Assembly: GCA_022457065.1 (NCBI GenBank)
Contig: JAJGBQ010000002.1
Location: forward strand, 1,984,001 to 2,048,000
Source: Curvularia sp. ZM96
Lineage: Eukaryota > Ascomycota > Dothideomycetes > Pleosporales > Pleosporaceae
Length of the DNA: 64,000 bases
Direction: 5' to 3'
Made by a program: the position numbers and the translations under genes. The first letter of the stretch is position 1, and every line of letters begins with the position of its first letter. Shown in pieces: positions 11,439 through 22,707 of this stretch. The notes beneath the pieces were generated by a model, which was given only the letters and a program-made list of their open reading frames with translations, made no database searches and was not told where the DNA came from.

Positions 11439-13598
11439 ATGATGGCACAGCAACACGTCCAGGATCGGGTCTATGCAGAATCAATATCCAATCCCGAGGC
11501 GTTCTGGAAGCGCCAGGCAGGCAATTTGCACTGGCATAAGCAACCTTCGACAGCGTTCCGGAAAACCACCAAGCATCTCAAGAAGAGCAACGTATCGCAT
11601 GAGCATTGGGAGTGGTTTGCAGACGGTGAGATTTCGACTACCTACAACTGCGTCGATCGTCACGTGGCCAATGGAAACGGAGACAATGTTGCCATCTGCT
11701 GGGATAGTCCCGTGACGGGTCAGAAAGAGCAGTACACGTACAAACAGCTGCTGCAAGAGGTAGAGACACTTGCGGGCGTGTTGAGAGAAGAGGGCGTCAA
11801 AAAGGGAGATGTGGTACTCATCTACATGCCAATGATACCAGCAGCCCTGTTTGCTATGCTGGCCATTGTCCGGCTTGGAGCGATACACGCCGTCGTCTTT
11901 GGCGGCTTCAGCTCGGCAGCACTGGCACAGAGAATCGAAGCAAGCAGACCCGTCGCCATCATGACTGCCTCGTGCGGCATTGAAGGAGCCAAGAAGCCGG
12001 CCGGATACAAGACGATGATCGAAGGGGCCATCAGCAAGAGTCGCTTCAAGCCGTCCAAAACGATTGTATGGCAGAGAGATCAGCTAAGATGGGAGCCAAT
12101 CGTCAAGGAACAAGGCCAGCGCAACTGGCAGCGACTGGTCAAGAGCGCGAGGAATCGAGGGCTCAAGGCGGATGCAGTGCCTGTCAAGAGCGGGGATGCA
12201 ATCTACATCATCTACACATCGGGGACGACTGGGCTGCCAAAGGGCGTGGTTCGCTCCGCGGGCGGCCATGCCGTGGGACTCAATTTCTCCATCAAGTACC
12301 TGTTTGGCGTGCATGGCCCGGGTGATGTCATGTTTACAGCGAGCGACATTGGGTGGGTGGTAGGGCATTCATACATTGTATATGCGCCATTGCTGGCGGG
12401 TGCTACTACGGTTCTCTTTGAGGGGAAGCCGATTGGAACGCCGGATGCGAGCACTTTTTGGCGCATTGTAGAAGAGTACAAAGTGTCGACCATGTTTACA
12501 GCGCCCACAGCACTCAGGGCCATTCGCAGAGACGATGGGGAAAACGGCTTTTTCCAGGCAAGAGGGAAGCGTGGGGCGCTCCAGTCACTGCGAGCACTGT
12601 TTCTAGCGGGAGAACGAAGTGAGCCCAGCATTATTCAGATGTATCAGGGGCTTTTGGAAAAGTATTGCGCTCCGGGCGCGGTGGTGGTTGACAACTGGTG
12701 GTCGTCAGAGTCGGGGTCACCCATTTCTGGCATTGCATTGAGTGCTTCGGCAGGATTGGACTGGTCTTCTCGAGAACGCCCAAAGCCACTTCCGATTAAA
12801 CCAGGCTCAGCAGGCAAGGCCATGCCAGGGTTCGATGTGCGGGTGGTGGACGATGACGGCAATGAGGTCAAGAAGGGAGACATGGGTAACATTGTTATGA
12901 AGCTACCACTTGCCCCGACTGCCTTTACGACACTGTGGGAAGACGAAGAGCGCTTCTACAAAGGCTACATGAAGAGATTCAACGGGAAATGGATCGATAC
13001 TGGGGATGCTGGCATGATTGACGACGAGGGCTATATTTCTATCATGGCACGGGCTGATGATGTGATCAATGTTGCAGCCCACCGGTTCAGCACGGGTGAG
13101 TTGTGAAGTGGTTTGCCGGGAGATTGTGTGTGCATGTGCTTACGATGATTAGGCGCCATTGAGCAAGCGATTACGAGCCATGGAGCCATTGCCGAAGCGG
13201 CCGTGGTTGGCATTCCCGACGCTCTCAAGGGGCATCTGCCGTTTGCTTTTATTACGCTGTCTACGCAGGAGCACCCAGAGTCGGCTGTGGTGGACGAGCA
13301 GCTTTTGAGCGAAGTGCAGCGGCTTGTACGGGAGCAGATAGGCGCCATTGCCAGCCTGGGAGGCATGATACAGGGAAAAGGTATGATTCCCAAGACAAGG
13401 AGCGGCAAGACGCTGCGCAGGGTGTTGCGGGAGCTGCTAGAGAACGCGACACACGGGGACTTTAGCAGGGAGGTGAACGTGCCGAGCACCATTGAAGACG
13501 GTGAGGCAGTCCATGTTGCGCGCGAAAAGGTGCGTGAATACTTTGAGCGGAGGGGCAAGGACCTGCACAAGGCGACGGAAGCGCGTGCCAAGCTGTAA
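11439..13598 (+). CDS. Acetyl/propionyl-CoA synthetase-like AMP-forming enzyme (ACSS3/PrpE type)
   Basis: Exons 11439-13095 and 13153-13598 encode 700 aa; the 57 bp intron is GTGAGT...GATTAG. It begins MMAQQHVQDRVYAES and has the ACS N-terminal cap (FWKRQAGNLHWHK). AMP-binding motifs: YTSGTTGLPKG near residue 258, NWWSSESGSP, DTGDAG, and the hinge region DDVINVAAHRFSTG, where many relatives have GHR. The acylation lysine is in TRSGKTLRR near residue 637. The enzyme activates a short-chain acid with ATP and CoA. The C-terminus is ARAKL; the final AKL is a variant type-1 peroxisomal signal, so a peroxisomal role in short-chain acid metabolism is inferred. The start is the first in-frame ATG. 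Propionate versus acetate preference is not resolved. Confidence 0.9.
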
Positions 13599-14030
13599 AT
13601 ATGTAGCAATGTTTCTTTTAGGTGGTACTACTGATGCCGATTGTGTTGCATGGGATTCGGGTCGTGTGTGGTATGGATGTGTTTGCAAGGGCGGTATTCG
13701 CTGGCTATGAGCGGATGAATGCATGGCATCGGGTCTGCAGCGGGCCGCCGCCCGGAAAGTGCAGTCGAGGAGCACCAAGCCGCGGTTCGAGGAGCGAGGC
13801 CGGGGCCGAGACAAGCAGCATTGGTTTGTGATGTGGGCGGCGACGGCGAGCCGCTGGTGGTCGTGGTGGTGAGGGCGGTCGTGGTGCTACCAGTAGTCGT
13901 GGTGCTAGCCGTGGTGCGAGGAAGAAGGCCCCACCCAACACGTGCTCAGTCGGTGCTGCGGGCCATGGCGCAAGCGGATGGACGAGTGGCCGGCAGCCCG
14001 GGTGGATAGTGCTGGTGCTGGTGCAGTGCA

Positions 14031-14055
14031 GCGCAGCGCAGCGCAGCGCAGCGCA
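14031..14055. repeat. (GCGCA)5 microsatellite
   Basis: Five exact tandem copies of the pentamer GCGCA in the GC-rich gap, followed by degenerate copies. Directly visible; no function is implied. Confidence 0.9.
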
Positions 14056-15846
14056 ACACAGTGCCAGGGCATCCAAGGCCCAGTCAGGTCAAGGCAAGTC
14101 ACGTCGCGGTCAAGGCCAAGGCGCAGGTGGAGGAGGTGGAGGGGCGAAAATTGGGGAAGGCAGCGCGGGCGTGGCCAACCAGCCGGCGCGGAAACGGGGA
14201 CGCGGCAGGGGGTTGGAGGCAGCGCGATAGGAGACGAGCAGAGAGTCCGCCCGGCGGCGGTGGAGCCAGCTCCTGTGGACAGCCCATAGCGTGTCGCCGT
14301 CGGCTCGGCTACAAGCTGTCGCCCGCGGCTCGCCCTCCTGTTCCCCGAGAGCTTGCGCACTGAAACCCTGGCGCACCACCTCGCCTTGCCTGCCCTCGCC
14401 CTACCATGGCATCCGACGACTCGTGTGTATCTGAGACAGCCAAAAGAGAAGGACGCAGGGCGAGTGCCCCTCTGACACGACAAAGCGACGGCGACGCTTT
14501 TTGCTTCTTTGCGATGCCGCCCATGCACCTGCGGATGGCTTGCCTGGCCGCCCTGTCACGGTGCCCAAGACACGAGCTGCCAACGACGTTTTGGAGACAG
14601 CCTCCAGCCCTGGGCGGCCGCCATGAGTAGTGAGTGATATGCCAGCAAGGGGGGGAGAGGGGGGCGCGCGCGCCGGGCGACGGCTATTTGTACAGTGCTG
14701 CAATGAAGCGGACTTACCACGGCCCCTGGGCCTGTCGGCGGCACGTCCTGGTAGTCTGTGGCCTGCGCGTACATAGTACTCGGGACTCTGCCCCCTCCTC
14801 ATTGCAACCCTCCAAGGCGTGTTGGGTGCGGAGGGAGGGGGACTTTTCCGTTAGCAGCTCGACTACAGTGCTAGGGGCATGCAGCCTGCACTGCGCAGAA
14901 AGGGAGTAGTCGACGACGACGACGACCGACTGTGTGCTGTCGAGGTAGAGACGGCCGAGCACAAGGTACCGGGACAGGTGTATGGATATTGTAGATGGGT
15001 GTGTGTTGGGCTTTCCCAGGACCATGGGCCACGCCGCCGGCTTATCCACATGCGCCTGATATGGGTACTGTGAGCGCGCTGGATCCGTGAGTGGAACACT
15101 ATATATATATTCCGCACACAGTCGATATGTACATACGTACACCGTACACACCCGTACATGCATACACAGAGGGACGGGTCGGCAGGGCGGCGCCATGGCT
15201 GGCGCTGTGCGGTTGCTCGTCAGAGGGGCCTGGACAGGACTAGGCGCCTGCTGAGGGCTGGCAGCCCAAGACGCAGACACAGCGTAAAACCCCCGGCTGC
15301 CCATGTCGACCTAATCGCGCGTTTCTTTTGACCTCGCTCCCCATCCGTATCTCACGTCGGTATCGTCGCCCTGTCAATCACATCACCTCATCTGCCTCTG
15401 CCGCGCATCCCACGCTCCCGCCGCCGCCCACGCCGCCCGCGTCGATGCAACGCCGCCCCGACCGCCGTGGTTGATAGGTGATAGCGCCCTGTCGTTGCAC
15501 GCCCGCCTTCACGTGGGGACACGAGCCACTTGGAGCGAGCGAGCGAACCCTGACCGCGCCTGCTGCCCTGCCCTGCCTGCCCTGCCCTGCCCACGGCTCG
15601 CCCAACATCTCCCTTGATCTCGACCACTCCTCGACCACACACACACACACCACACCACACCCCCCTTCGTCCATCCACCACCACCCCATCCGCCCCATCC
15701 TCCTCTGTGCGTTTCTTCTCTCCTCTCTCTCCCCGTGTGTGCGCGCGTGTGTGTGCGTGTGCACCCGTCCCGTCCTTGCTACCGCCGCCGCCGCCTGTGC
15801 TGCTGCTACAGCCGCTGCTACAGCCGCTGCCACCACCGCTACTACT

Positions 15847-15882
15847 ACCACCACCACCACCACCACCACCACCACCACCACC
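15847..15882. repeat. (ACC)12 microsatellite in Ras leader region
   Basis: Twelve exact ACC triplets, flanked by degenerate ACT/AAC triplets and preceded by GCTGCTACAG-like units. The frames through it are poly-Thr or poly-His low-complexity, so it is read as noncoding leader or promoter sequence. Confidence 0.9.
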
Positions 15883-16550
15883 AACACCAACACCACCCAC
15901 CACACTACTACTACCACCTGCTCCACTCCTCGCCTTCTCGCCTCGTCTCGCCGCGTCTCGCCTCTCCTCGCCTCGCACCATCTCTCCTTACCAGGCCACC
16001 TCCGCTGCCGCCCTGTTGCTCTCGCCAGGCCCGTCTCCCTCCCCGCTCGCTTCTGCCGCCGCCGTTTCTGCATCGGCCCTGCTGCACAGGCCACGCTTCC
16101 GCCTCGTCGTTCGCCTGTGCAACCACTGTCCTCACCACCCCTTCGATCCTCCGCTGCCCTGCTACATCCTGTCGACACGCGCACCTGTGCTGCCGTGCGA
16201 GTGTCGACCGCCCTCGGACACGACCACGACCACGACCATCTCAGCCCTGCTGCCCCCTTCATCCCGCGCGTCTCTCTCGAACCTCGCATCCTTTGCTTCC
16301 GTCTCTCTCCGCGTGTCGCACCGCCTCACTCCAACCCCCCTTCTTCATAGTACCGGAATCCTAGGCCGAGCCCACTGCCCAGCTGCAAAACGACCGTCTT
16401 GAACCCCAAGACGCTGTGAATAAGGCGACGGATCGTGCATCTTGCGCCACCGTGCCCTGCTGCCATTCTCGCCTCACTCCTGGCATCTGTGCACCCTATT
16501 ACACCATACCCCTACCCTGACAAGTCCCTTTTTCTTCCACTACCGTCACC

Positions 16551-17355
16551 ATGGCTGGGAAAATGACCCTGTACAAGCTGGTGGTGCTGGGCGATGGAGG
16601 TGTTGGAAAAACGGCCCTGACCATACAGGTACCTTCCCCTGCTCCATTTCATCCCATTCCTGTGTGTGGCCAAACTGACAGCTCGCTAGTTGTGCTTGAA
16701 CCACTTCGTCGAGACATACGACCCTACCATCGAGGACTCATACCGGAAGCAGGTGCAGATCGACGGCCAATCGTGCATGCTCGAGGTGCTTGACACAGCT
16801 GGCCAAGAAGAGTACATTGCTCTACGGGATCAATGGATACGCGATGGCGAGGGCTTCGTACTCGTCTACAGCATCTCATCGCGTTCCTCCTTTGCTCGCA
16901 TACAACGCTTCCACAGCCAAATACAACGCGTCAAGGAATCCTCCATGGCTGGCTCGCCCACCTATCCAGGCTCTCCCATGACTGCCTCCGCCCCCATGTT
17001 CGGTCAGGCCCCGGTCATGCTCGTTGGCAACAAATGCGATCGCGTTACCGAACGCGAAGTATCCACCCAAGAGGGACAAGCCCTTGCAAAAGACCTCGGC
17101 TGCGATTTTGTTGAGGCCTCAGCCAAGAACTGTGTCAATGTCGAAAAGGCCTTTTTCGATGTTGTTCGACAACTGAGGCGACAACGACACCAGGGCACCG
17201 GTCGCTCTCCGACCGACCGAAAAGAACCTCGGGTCCGCCCTGGCTACCACGAAAAGGACCGCACACGAGGCGGAAGCGACCGACGCACACGCGGTGCTGG
17301 CATGTCCGGAGTCAATAAACCCCGCAAGGACAAACCCAAATGCGTCATCCTCTGA
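16551..17355 (+). CDS. Ras-type small GTPase (ras-2/RAS1-like group)
   Basis: Exons 16551-16628 and 16690-17355 encode 247 aa; the 61 bp intron is phase 0 after TIQ, and the next exon starts TTG TGC TTG (LCLN). The start has a strong context, GTCACCATGG. GTPase motifs: P-loop GDGGVGKT (residues 14-21; Asp at the position of Ras Ala11), effector YDPTIEDSY, DTAGQEE (61-67, catalytic Gln65), NKCD (140-143) and EASAK. A Ser/Pro-rich insert of about 24 residues lies before VMLVGNKCD. The C-terminus is very basic and ends CVIL; a Leu-ending CaaX box predicts geranylgeranylation and membrane attachment. Members of this group act in growth, development and MAPK/cAMP signalling in fungi. The subgroup is from memory of the P-loop, insert and CaaX pattern. 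Confidence 0.92.
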
Positions 17356-20239
17356 GCTGCTACACACACGCACACACTCAACCCCCCATCTTTGTTTCCT
17401 CACCGTCTTGCCAACGAGATACACCTTCCGATATATATTTGGATTTACAGCACAACAACCGGCTACGACTTGTTCCCAATCGTCAGCCACCATCACTGAT
17501 AGAAAGCACTCAACAAGGCGTCGGCATATGAGCGGCGTTTGCATCGATGGTCTTGCTTTGGTTTTGCATGAGACCCATGGAGTATCTGGAGTACTACGAA
17601 CATTGACCTATTCTTATTTCCTTAACGACTGAGATCCGCGTAGCACTGAGATCTTGCACGACACGGTACGGCTGATTGGAGTAGTGGGCTGCGTTTGGTG
17701 CCTGGCAACAACAACAACACACACACACACACGCTTGTTGACAGGACCAGACACAATACTGTGGTAGCATGTGAGTTTGGTTAGCGGATGGCATCGGAAA
17801 CTCTCAAAACACCTGGAAATGGACGGAAAAAGTCATTGGTTCAGTTTGGGTATGTTCTTCTAACGCCCGAGATACCTTTTTGAATTGAATGTCGATCTTT
17901 TTTTTTGCTACCCACTTGACACGTCTGAAATGATTTGCATACCAACATTTGTGATGGCCAGGTTCTGTGACATGCTTGATTGGAGTCTGCAGTGTAGCAT
18001 AGCTTGTGTTCAGATAAAACTTCCATGGTTGTTGGTGCGATGAACTGAACCCGGTGAGCTTCACTGTAAGTCACAAGCCTCATTTGGGGAAAGTAACGTA
18101 TCATCATGATATCCAACCTAGCACCTGCCAGCAGTGCTATACTGTCAAAGAGATATTAGCATCACCGGCTCGCACACCAGTGGAAAATGCAAAGGGCCAA
18201 TTGATGTTATTCCACATGAAAAATAGCTCTAACCATATCAATATCCATGTCATCGAGTCACGTGCTTACGACAGGCACTCATATAGTAGCAGCTCTACTC
18301 TAGGGAAGTACACGAACACAGCTTGAGAAGCCCAAGTGACCGACAGCAATGTCTCATGTCCATCGTGCGAGACTAGACAGGCCTCTGCGCCGTGAGAAGC
18401 GGAACCAGAATGAATACACTGATCCGCGTGAGCTTGTGTCGAGATGTCGCCGAAGTAGAAGACTGGCAATTCAGGGAATGTGTGCTTCTTATATCCATGA
18501 CGATGGCTTTGAAGAATCCGAGTTCCAACGAGGCATCATGACAACTACAATTTGCTAATGACAAGGACGAAGAAAGCCGTCTCCTCCACATGATCTACGA
18601 CGGATGGTCATGCATGAAAAAGCGAACTAGATTAGCACAGTTCACGATGGCTTATTTGGGGTGAGCTTCAGCATTCGTCACTGCTTGCACTAGTCTCCGA
18701 ATTTAAGTTGAAAGAAAACGTTGAGCCGTAACTTGGGAGCTGGGAAGAAAATCAGAGTCAGCTTGCACGCGTGGAATTGTGAACTACCAGTTATTCCCAA
18801 AGTACTCAACATGTGATCGAGCAAAGCATGATTTACATAGCCTTATGGTTTCTGAGATCTCAGCATACTGTGTATATCTAAGAACAGGCGCAAGGACCCA
18901 ACGTCGGCGGCATTTGAAATGGCTCATTTTCACCCAAAGTTAGATCTCTATTGCAGCCCGACATCATGGCAAGATTGAAGGCAAAACAACACTATTGGAG
19001 GGGATAGTTCTCTGGGAAACATGATGCAGATATACATGAAAAGTAAGCTCACCGGCGAAACGGCGTCACGCTGACAGTCAATTCCTTGAGCTTCTCAGGG
19101 TGAGATCAAGCAAGCCATGTCCTCGTAACAAAACCGTATTTCTTAAAATTAACTAACATGCTAGCCGAGTAATGATCTGGGATATCCAAGCATAAATACC
19201 CAAAGTTTTCTGGGCTTATGTAGCCTTACTCCCATGTTACGGATCTTAGCCGAGTAGTTTCCTGAACATGATGATACTGGGTTACGCAGTCAGATTAGCC
19301 CTATCTTTGTCCATTTTGAGTTCCAGAAATCGCAAGTCAGTCTCATGAAGCATCATTCTAAGGAGTAAGATGGTAATAAATAACACTTTTCAACCCAAGC
19401 GCAGAACTTTCTAATTACTCACCCGAAACATTCCTACTACTCTCAAGGCTGGTTTGACTCTGATTAACAGCTTAGGAGTCAGTGACCCATTCCAGAAACA
19501 CCGTCTGAGCAAGTGTATTATATCCAATTAGGAAGCAGTTGTTTCTAACACACTCTTTGGAAGTGTATGAAAACTGTCATACGTGAAGCTCAACCTCACC
19601 GAAACTAATGTGCAGCTTCTACTGCGTCACCTTTTTCGGAATTTGAAATTCCAACATACCGCCATGTCCAACCAATGAACAAGTGGACATGTCAAGGTAT
19701 ATGCATCGCCTACTCTGCTACTTTATCTACGCTCGGTATCGTTGAAGAAACGCACATAGCCACCTATCATTCGTGTCCAATGGCTTAACTGCCCTGCATG
19801 CGTACAAGCTAAGCTTCATATGATTATACCTTGACCAATCAAAGAGCAACATCCAGATGAAATCATTCGTTCATTGGTGGTGATCTAGGAGCAACTATGG
19901 CACATGTCATGGAAGTAGGGTTAGCCTTCAACACAGCTTGCACAATGTCAAAACTTTAACACCAGTATAACATTCGATCAGCATATGACGCACCCGCTAT
20001 CAACGGCCGCAATCGACATTTGCGCCTTATCCAGACTTGCTTATCAATAAGCATAAGCGGCATTTAGTTGGCGATTCCTTGAGCTGGGTTAACGACCCAT
20101 CTTGGAAGGTCCAAAGGCGCGCTCGCTAAATCCTTCATCTGACTCAAACATGGGGGAACACAAGTAAGGACACTATTGTTCATTTTTCTCGACGCAAACT
20201 CAATCTGTCCGCCCTTTACCTCCTGAGATATTGTGTAAC
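17356..20239. other. Gene-poor region between Ras and MFS genes
   Basis: 2.9 kb. It begins with the Ras 3' UTR and a CA-rich microsatellite (about 17706-17732). From 18.6 to 20.2 kb composition is intermediate, with only short frames lacking motifs. The minus-strand frame 20064-20339 is antisense to MFS exon 1. I see no gene, tRNA or recognisable transposon here; decayed unique sequence is likely. Confidence 0.5.
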
Positions 20240-21785
20240 ATGACGTCCATACCACGGCCACTGCCGGAAGCAAACGCAGCAGATGCGACTGCGGAAGCAC
20301 AGAGCGAAATTCCACCCCGCGATCGTGGGAAGCACGCATGGACTTGTTTGACTGCTGTTTCAGCTATAGCTATGTCCACCTGGGGTGAGTAATGTTTTCT
20401 TTTTTGTCGAGCAATGTACAGTCATTTTGCTGATATTAGTACCCGAACAGGTTTCGGAGCTACACAAAGTGTCTTTCGCGAGTATTATTTCAAACATCCT
20501 CCGTTTGAGGGAAATCAACTTGTAGCTTCTATCGGACTTCTCATTGTTGTAAGTCTTGCTAGATCAAGAGAGCTGCAGATGAAAATGGTTAGGCACCAGT
20601 CTGACGAGACCAAGGGCATTCTGCAAGGACTTTCGCCATTCCTTCTTCACTTTGTTGGTCGAAATCCTCACATTAGACATTATATGATGTGGACTGGAAT
20701 GGTTTCTGTCGTGGCGTCAACACTTGGTGCTGCCTTCTCTACTACGGTGAATGGCGATACAACGCTTAACGAGAAGAGCGCTACTTATACTCTATTCAGG
20801 CCCTCCAAGTCATTATTACACAAGGATTACTATATGGTGTCTCTAGTGGCATGCTCTTTGCGCCTTGTGTTAGCTATGTTGATGAGTGGTTTATCAAACG
20901 TCGTGGCCTTGCCAATGGCATATTGTGAGTAGCCATAAGACCATTGATTCATCTGTTCCTAACACTTCCAGTTTTGGATCTGCTAACATCGCCTCCGCCG
21001 CTCTTTCGCCTATATTTGCAGTTCTTCTTCGGCGCTTTGGCCCACGGACTACCCTTATTGGGTGGGCTGTCTTCATCGCTGTTGCCATCTCTGTTGGAAT
21101 AGTCTTCGTGAGCTCTAGGCCCGATGAGCACACCCGCACAGAAGCAGAGAAGAGAGCCAGCAAGCCCTCGCTGAAGCCGTTGAAGAGTCCTCGTCTCTGG
21201 CTGTTCGTCCTCTCCATGGCCCTGCAGAGCTTGGCAAATAACCTTCCCGCCAATTATCTCCCAAGTTATGCTACCGACCTTGGTGTAGCGCCAGATAACG
21301 CGGCATTGTTGGTCACTTATCTGTCCTTGTCTGGGATCGTCGGTCAGGTGTTACTAGGTGCATTGACAGATGCGAGTGGTCCCTTAGTACCATTTCTACT
21401 AAGCGTGCTTGTTAGTAGTTTCTCAGTATTTGTTGTGTGGGGACTAGGCAAAGTTTACTGGACCATGGTGGTTGTTTCGATTCTCTTTGGCGCCTTTGCT
21501 TTCAGCTTTATGGTATTGCGCAGTCATATGGCAGCTGTTGTTGTGAATGATGAGGAACGATCTGGGGATCAACTCTTTGTATCCGGTCTGCTCTTGTTTA
21601 CTCGGGGCATTGTGGGAGTCGTTTCGGGTTACATAGCTGCGGCAGTATTACAGAGCAGGGAAGATGTGGGCGTGCAACCTGGCTACGGCGCAGGTAAATG
21701 GCGTCCCTTTATCATCCTACTTGGGACCACCATGACTGCTGCCCTTGTCGGAGTAATGGGTTTATTGAGGAAAAATGGCCTGTAA
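20240..21785 (+). CDS. MCT-type major facilitator superfamily transporter
   Basis: Five exons: 20240-20384, 20451-20548, 20615-20746, 20800-20924 and 20972-21785 (437 aa). Four introns of 47 to 66 bp all have GT...AG borders; intron 2 (66 bp) has no stop and is easily missed. Joined, the protein shows fungal monocarboxylate-permease features: WGFGATQSVFREYYFKHPPF after TM1, GLLYGVSSGMLFAPCVSYV, DEWFIKRRGLANGI in the central half, FGSANIASAALSPIFA, then a short loop and a second six-helix half. About 12 hydrophobic segments are expected. The N-terminal 35 residues are polar and cytoplasmic. Such proteins carry monocarboxylates or other small organics; the substrate is unknown. It is the next-to-last gene before the repeat block. 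Confidence 0.88.
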
Positions 21786-22707
21786 CGCTCTCAGGGCACT
21801 GGTAACATCCTTAATCCTATTTTAGAAGAATAAGGAGTCTCCTATGTAGAGTTTGAATAGTAGTAGAGTAAATGTCTTTCAACAATCCCCTGTTGATATA
21901 TTCACCTAACTCATAGAATAGAGCCAGAGTATAGGACCTGGAACCTAAGACTTACCTAAAGTATGCTAATGCTGTACGATTATGCTAACTGCGACGAAGA
22001 AGGTACTAGTAACCAGTTATCCGTTGAATCTCTGCACGGGATGGTATATATACTAGCCGCTTTGAACGTCTAAAATCCTGCTCGTAGTACCTAATAGGTG
22101 TTCGTCTTGAAGCGTAGCTGTATGGGGCGGGCACAACCTTACTCTTGACACGTGCAAATGTTAAGTTTTTCTTATAGTGCTCCTTGAAAACTAGAACTCG
22201 TTAAGAACTTGATAAGTTACTAACCTTCACTTCTCTTGATATCTCACTTCTAGTAAGCGCTAACCTTATCTCTCCCTAGCCTAAATACCTTGTATATGTC
22301 TGTTAGTATATACCCTGCACTACGACTTCGAATGACGAGAAAAAGCTGTTGTGCAATTACAACAACATTACCCAAAATGGTACGATGTTTGTTTGAAAGT
22401 ATTCTGTTCCTAGTGTAGTGTGTGCGCGTGGCGAATGGGAACTTTGAGACAATGGGATCGACTCAACTTCTAATTATGATTAGCAAGGCATCTGAAAAGG
22501 ATACTCTATTGGACTACAAGAACACACTTAGTAACCATCTACAATGATTCCATAATTGAATGCTCAGTTATTGTGGATGATCAGTCATATCAATAAGGCA
22601 TGATTCAATAACTAGTGGCACCGCGGGTCATCTTCATAGATCATTGTCATTAGGCTCCTGAGCAGTCTCAGGCTGCAACATCTCTATCCTATCGCACTCA
22701 CTTCCTA
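21786..22707. other. Convergent intergenic region, partly decayed
   Basis: 922 bp between the ends of the MFS and subtilisin genes. The 21.85-22.33 kb part is TA-rich with CTAGTAA/CCTAAT words like those in the RIP-affected block, so it may hold a worn transposon fragment; no frame or terminal repeat could be recognised. Confidence 0.35.

Larger units (their letters stand above)
13599..16550. other. Long gene-free GC-rich region and probable Ras leader/promoter
   Basis: Nearly 3 kb without a convincing gene. From 13.7 to 14.9 kb it is GC-rich with many overlapping frames on both strands, all Arg/Pro/Ser-rich and without motifs. A TATA-like run lies at 15101-15110. From about 15.6 to 16.55 kb the plus strand is strongly C/T-rich with simple repeats, as in long fungal 5' leaders; it runs straight into the Ras ATG (GTCACCATGG), so it is probably promoter and untranslated leader. 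A small frame at 14406-14630 starts with ACCATGG but has no recognisable content. Confidence 0.5.

Noticed and set aside
13719..14802. Several 90-200 aa frames in the GC-rich gap
   Set aside because: Arg/Ala/Pro-rich frames overlapping on both strands, as expected by chance at high GC; no motif or plausible splice structure.
15378..16402. Long overlapping frames on both strands before the Ras gene
   Set aside because: All are low-complexity (His, Thr, Ser/Pro or Val runs) created by C/T-rich and ACC repeats; no domain, and the sequence behaves like a leader.
20064..20339. 91 aa minus-strand frame near the MFS start
   Set aside because: Antisense to MFS exon 1; no motif.
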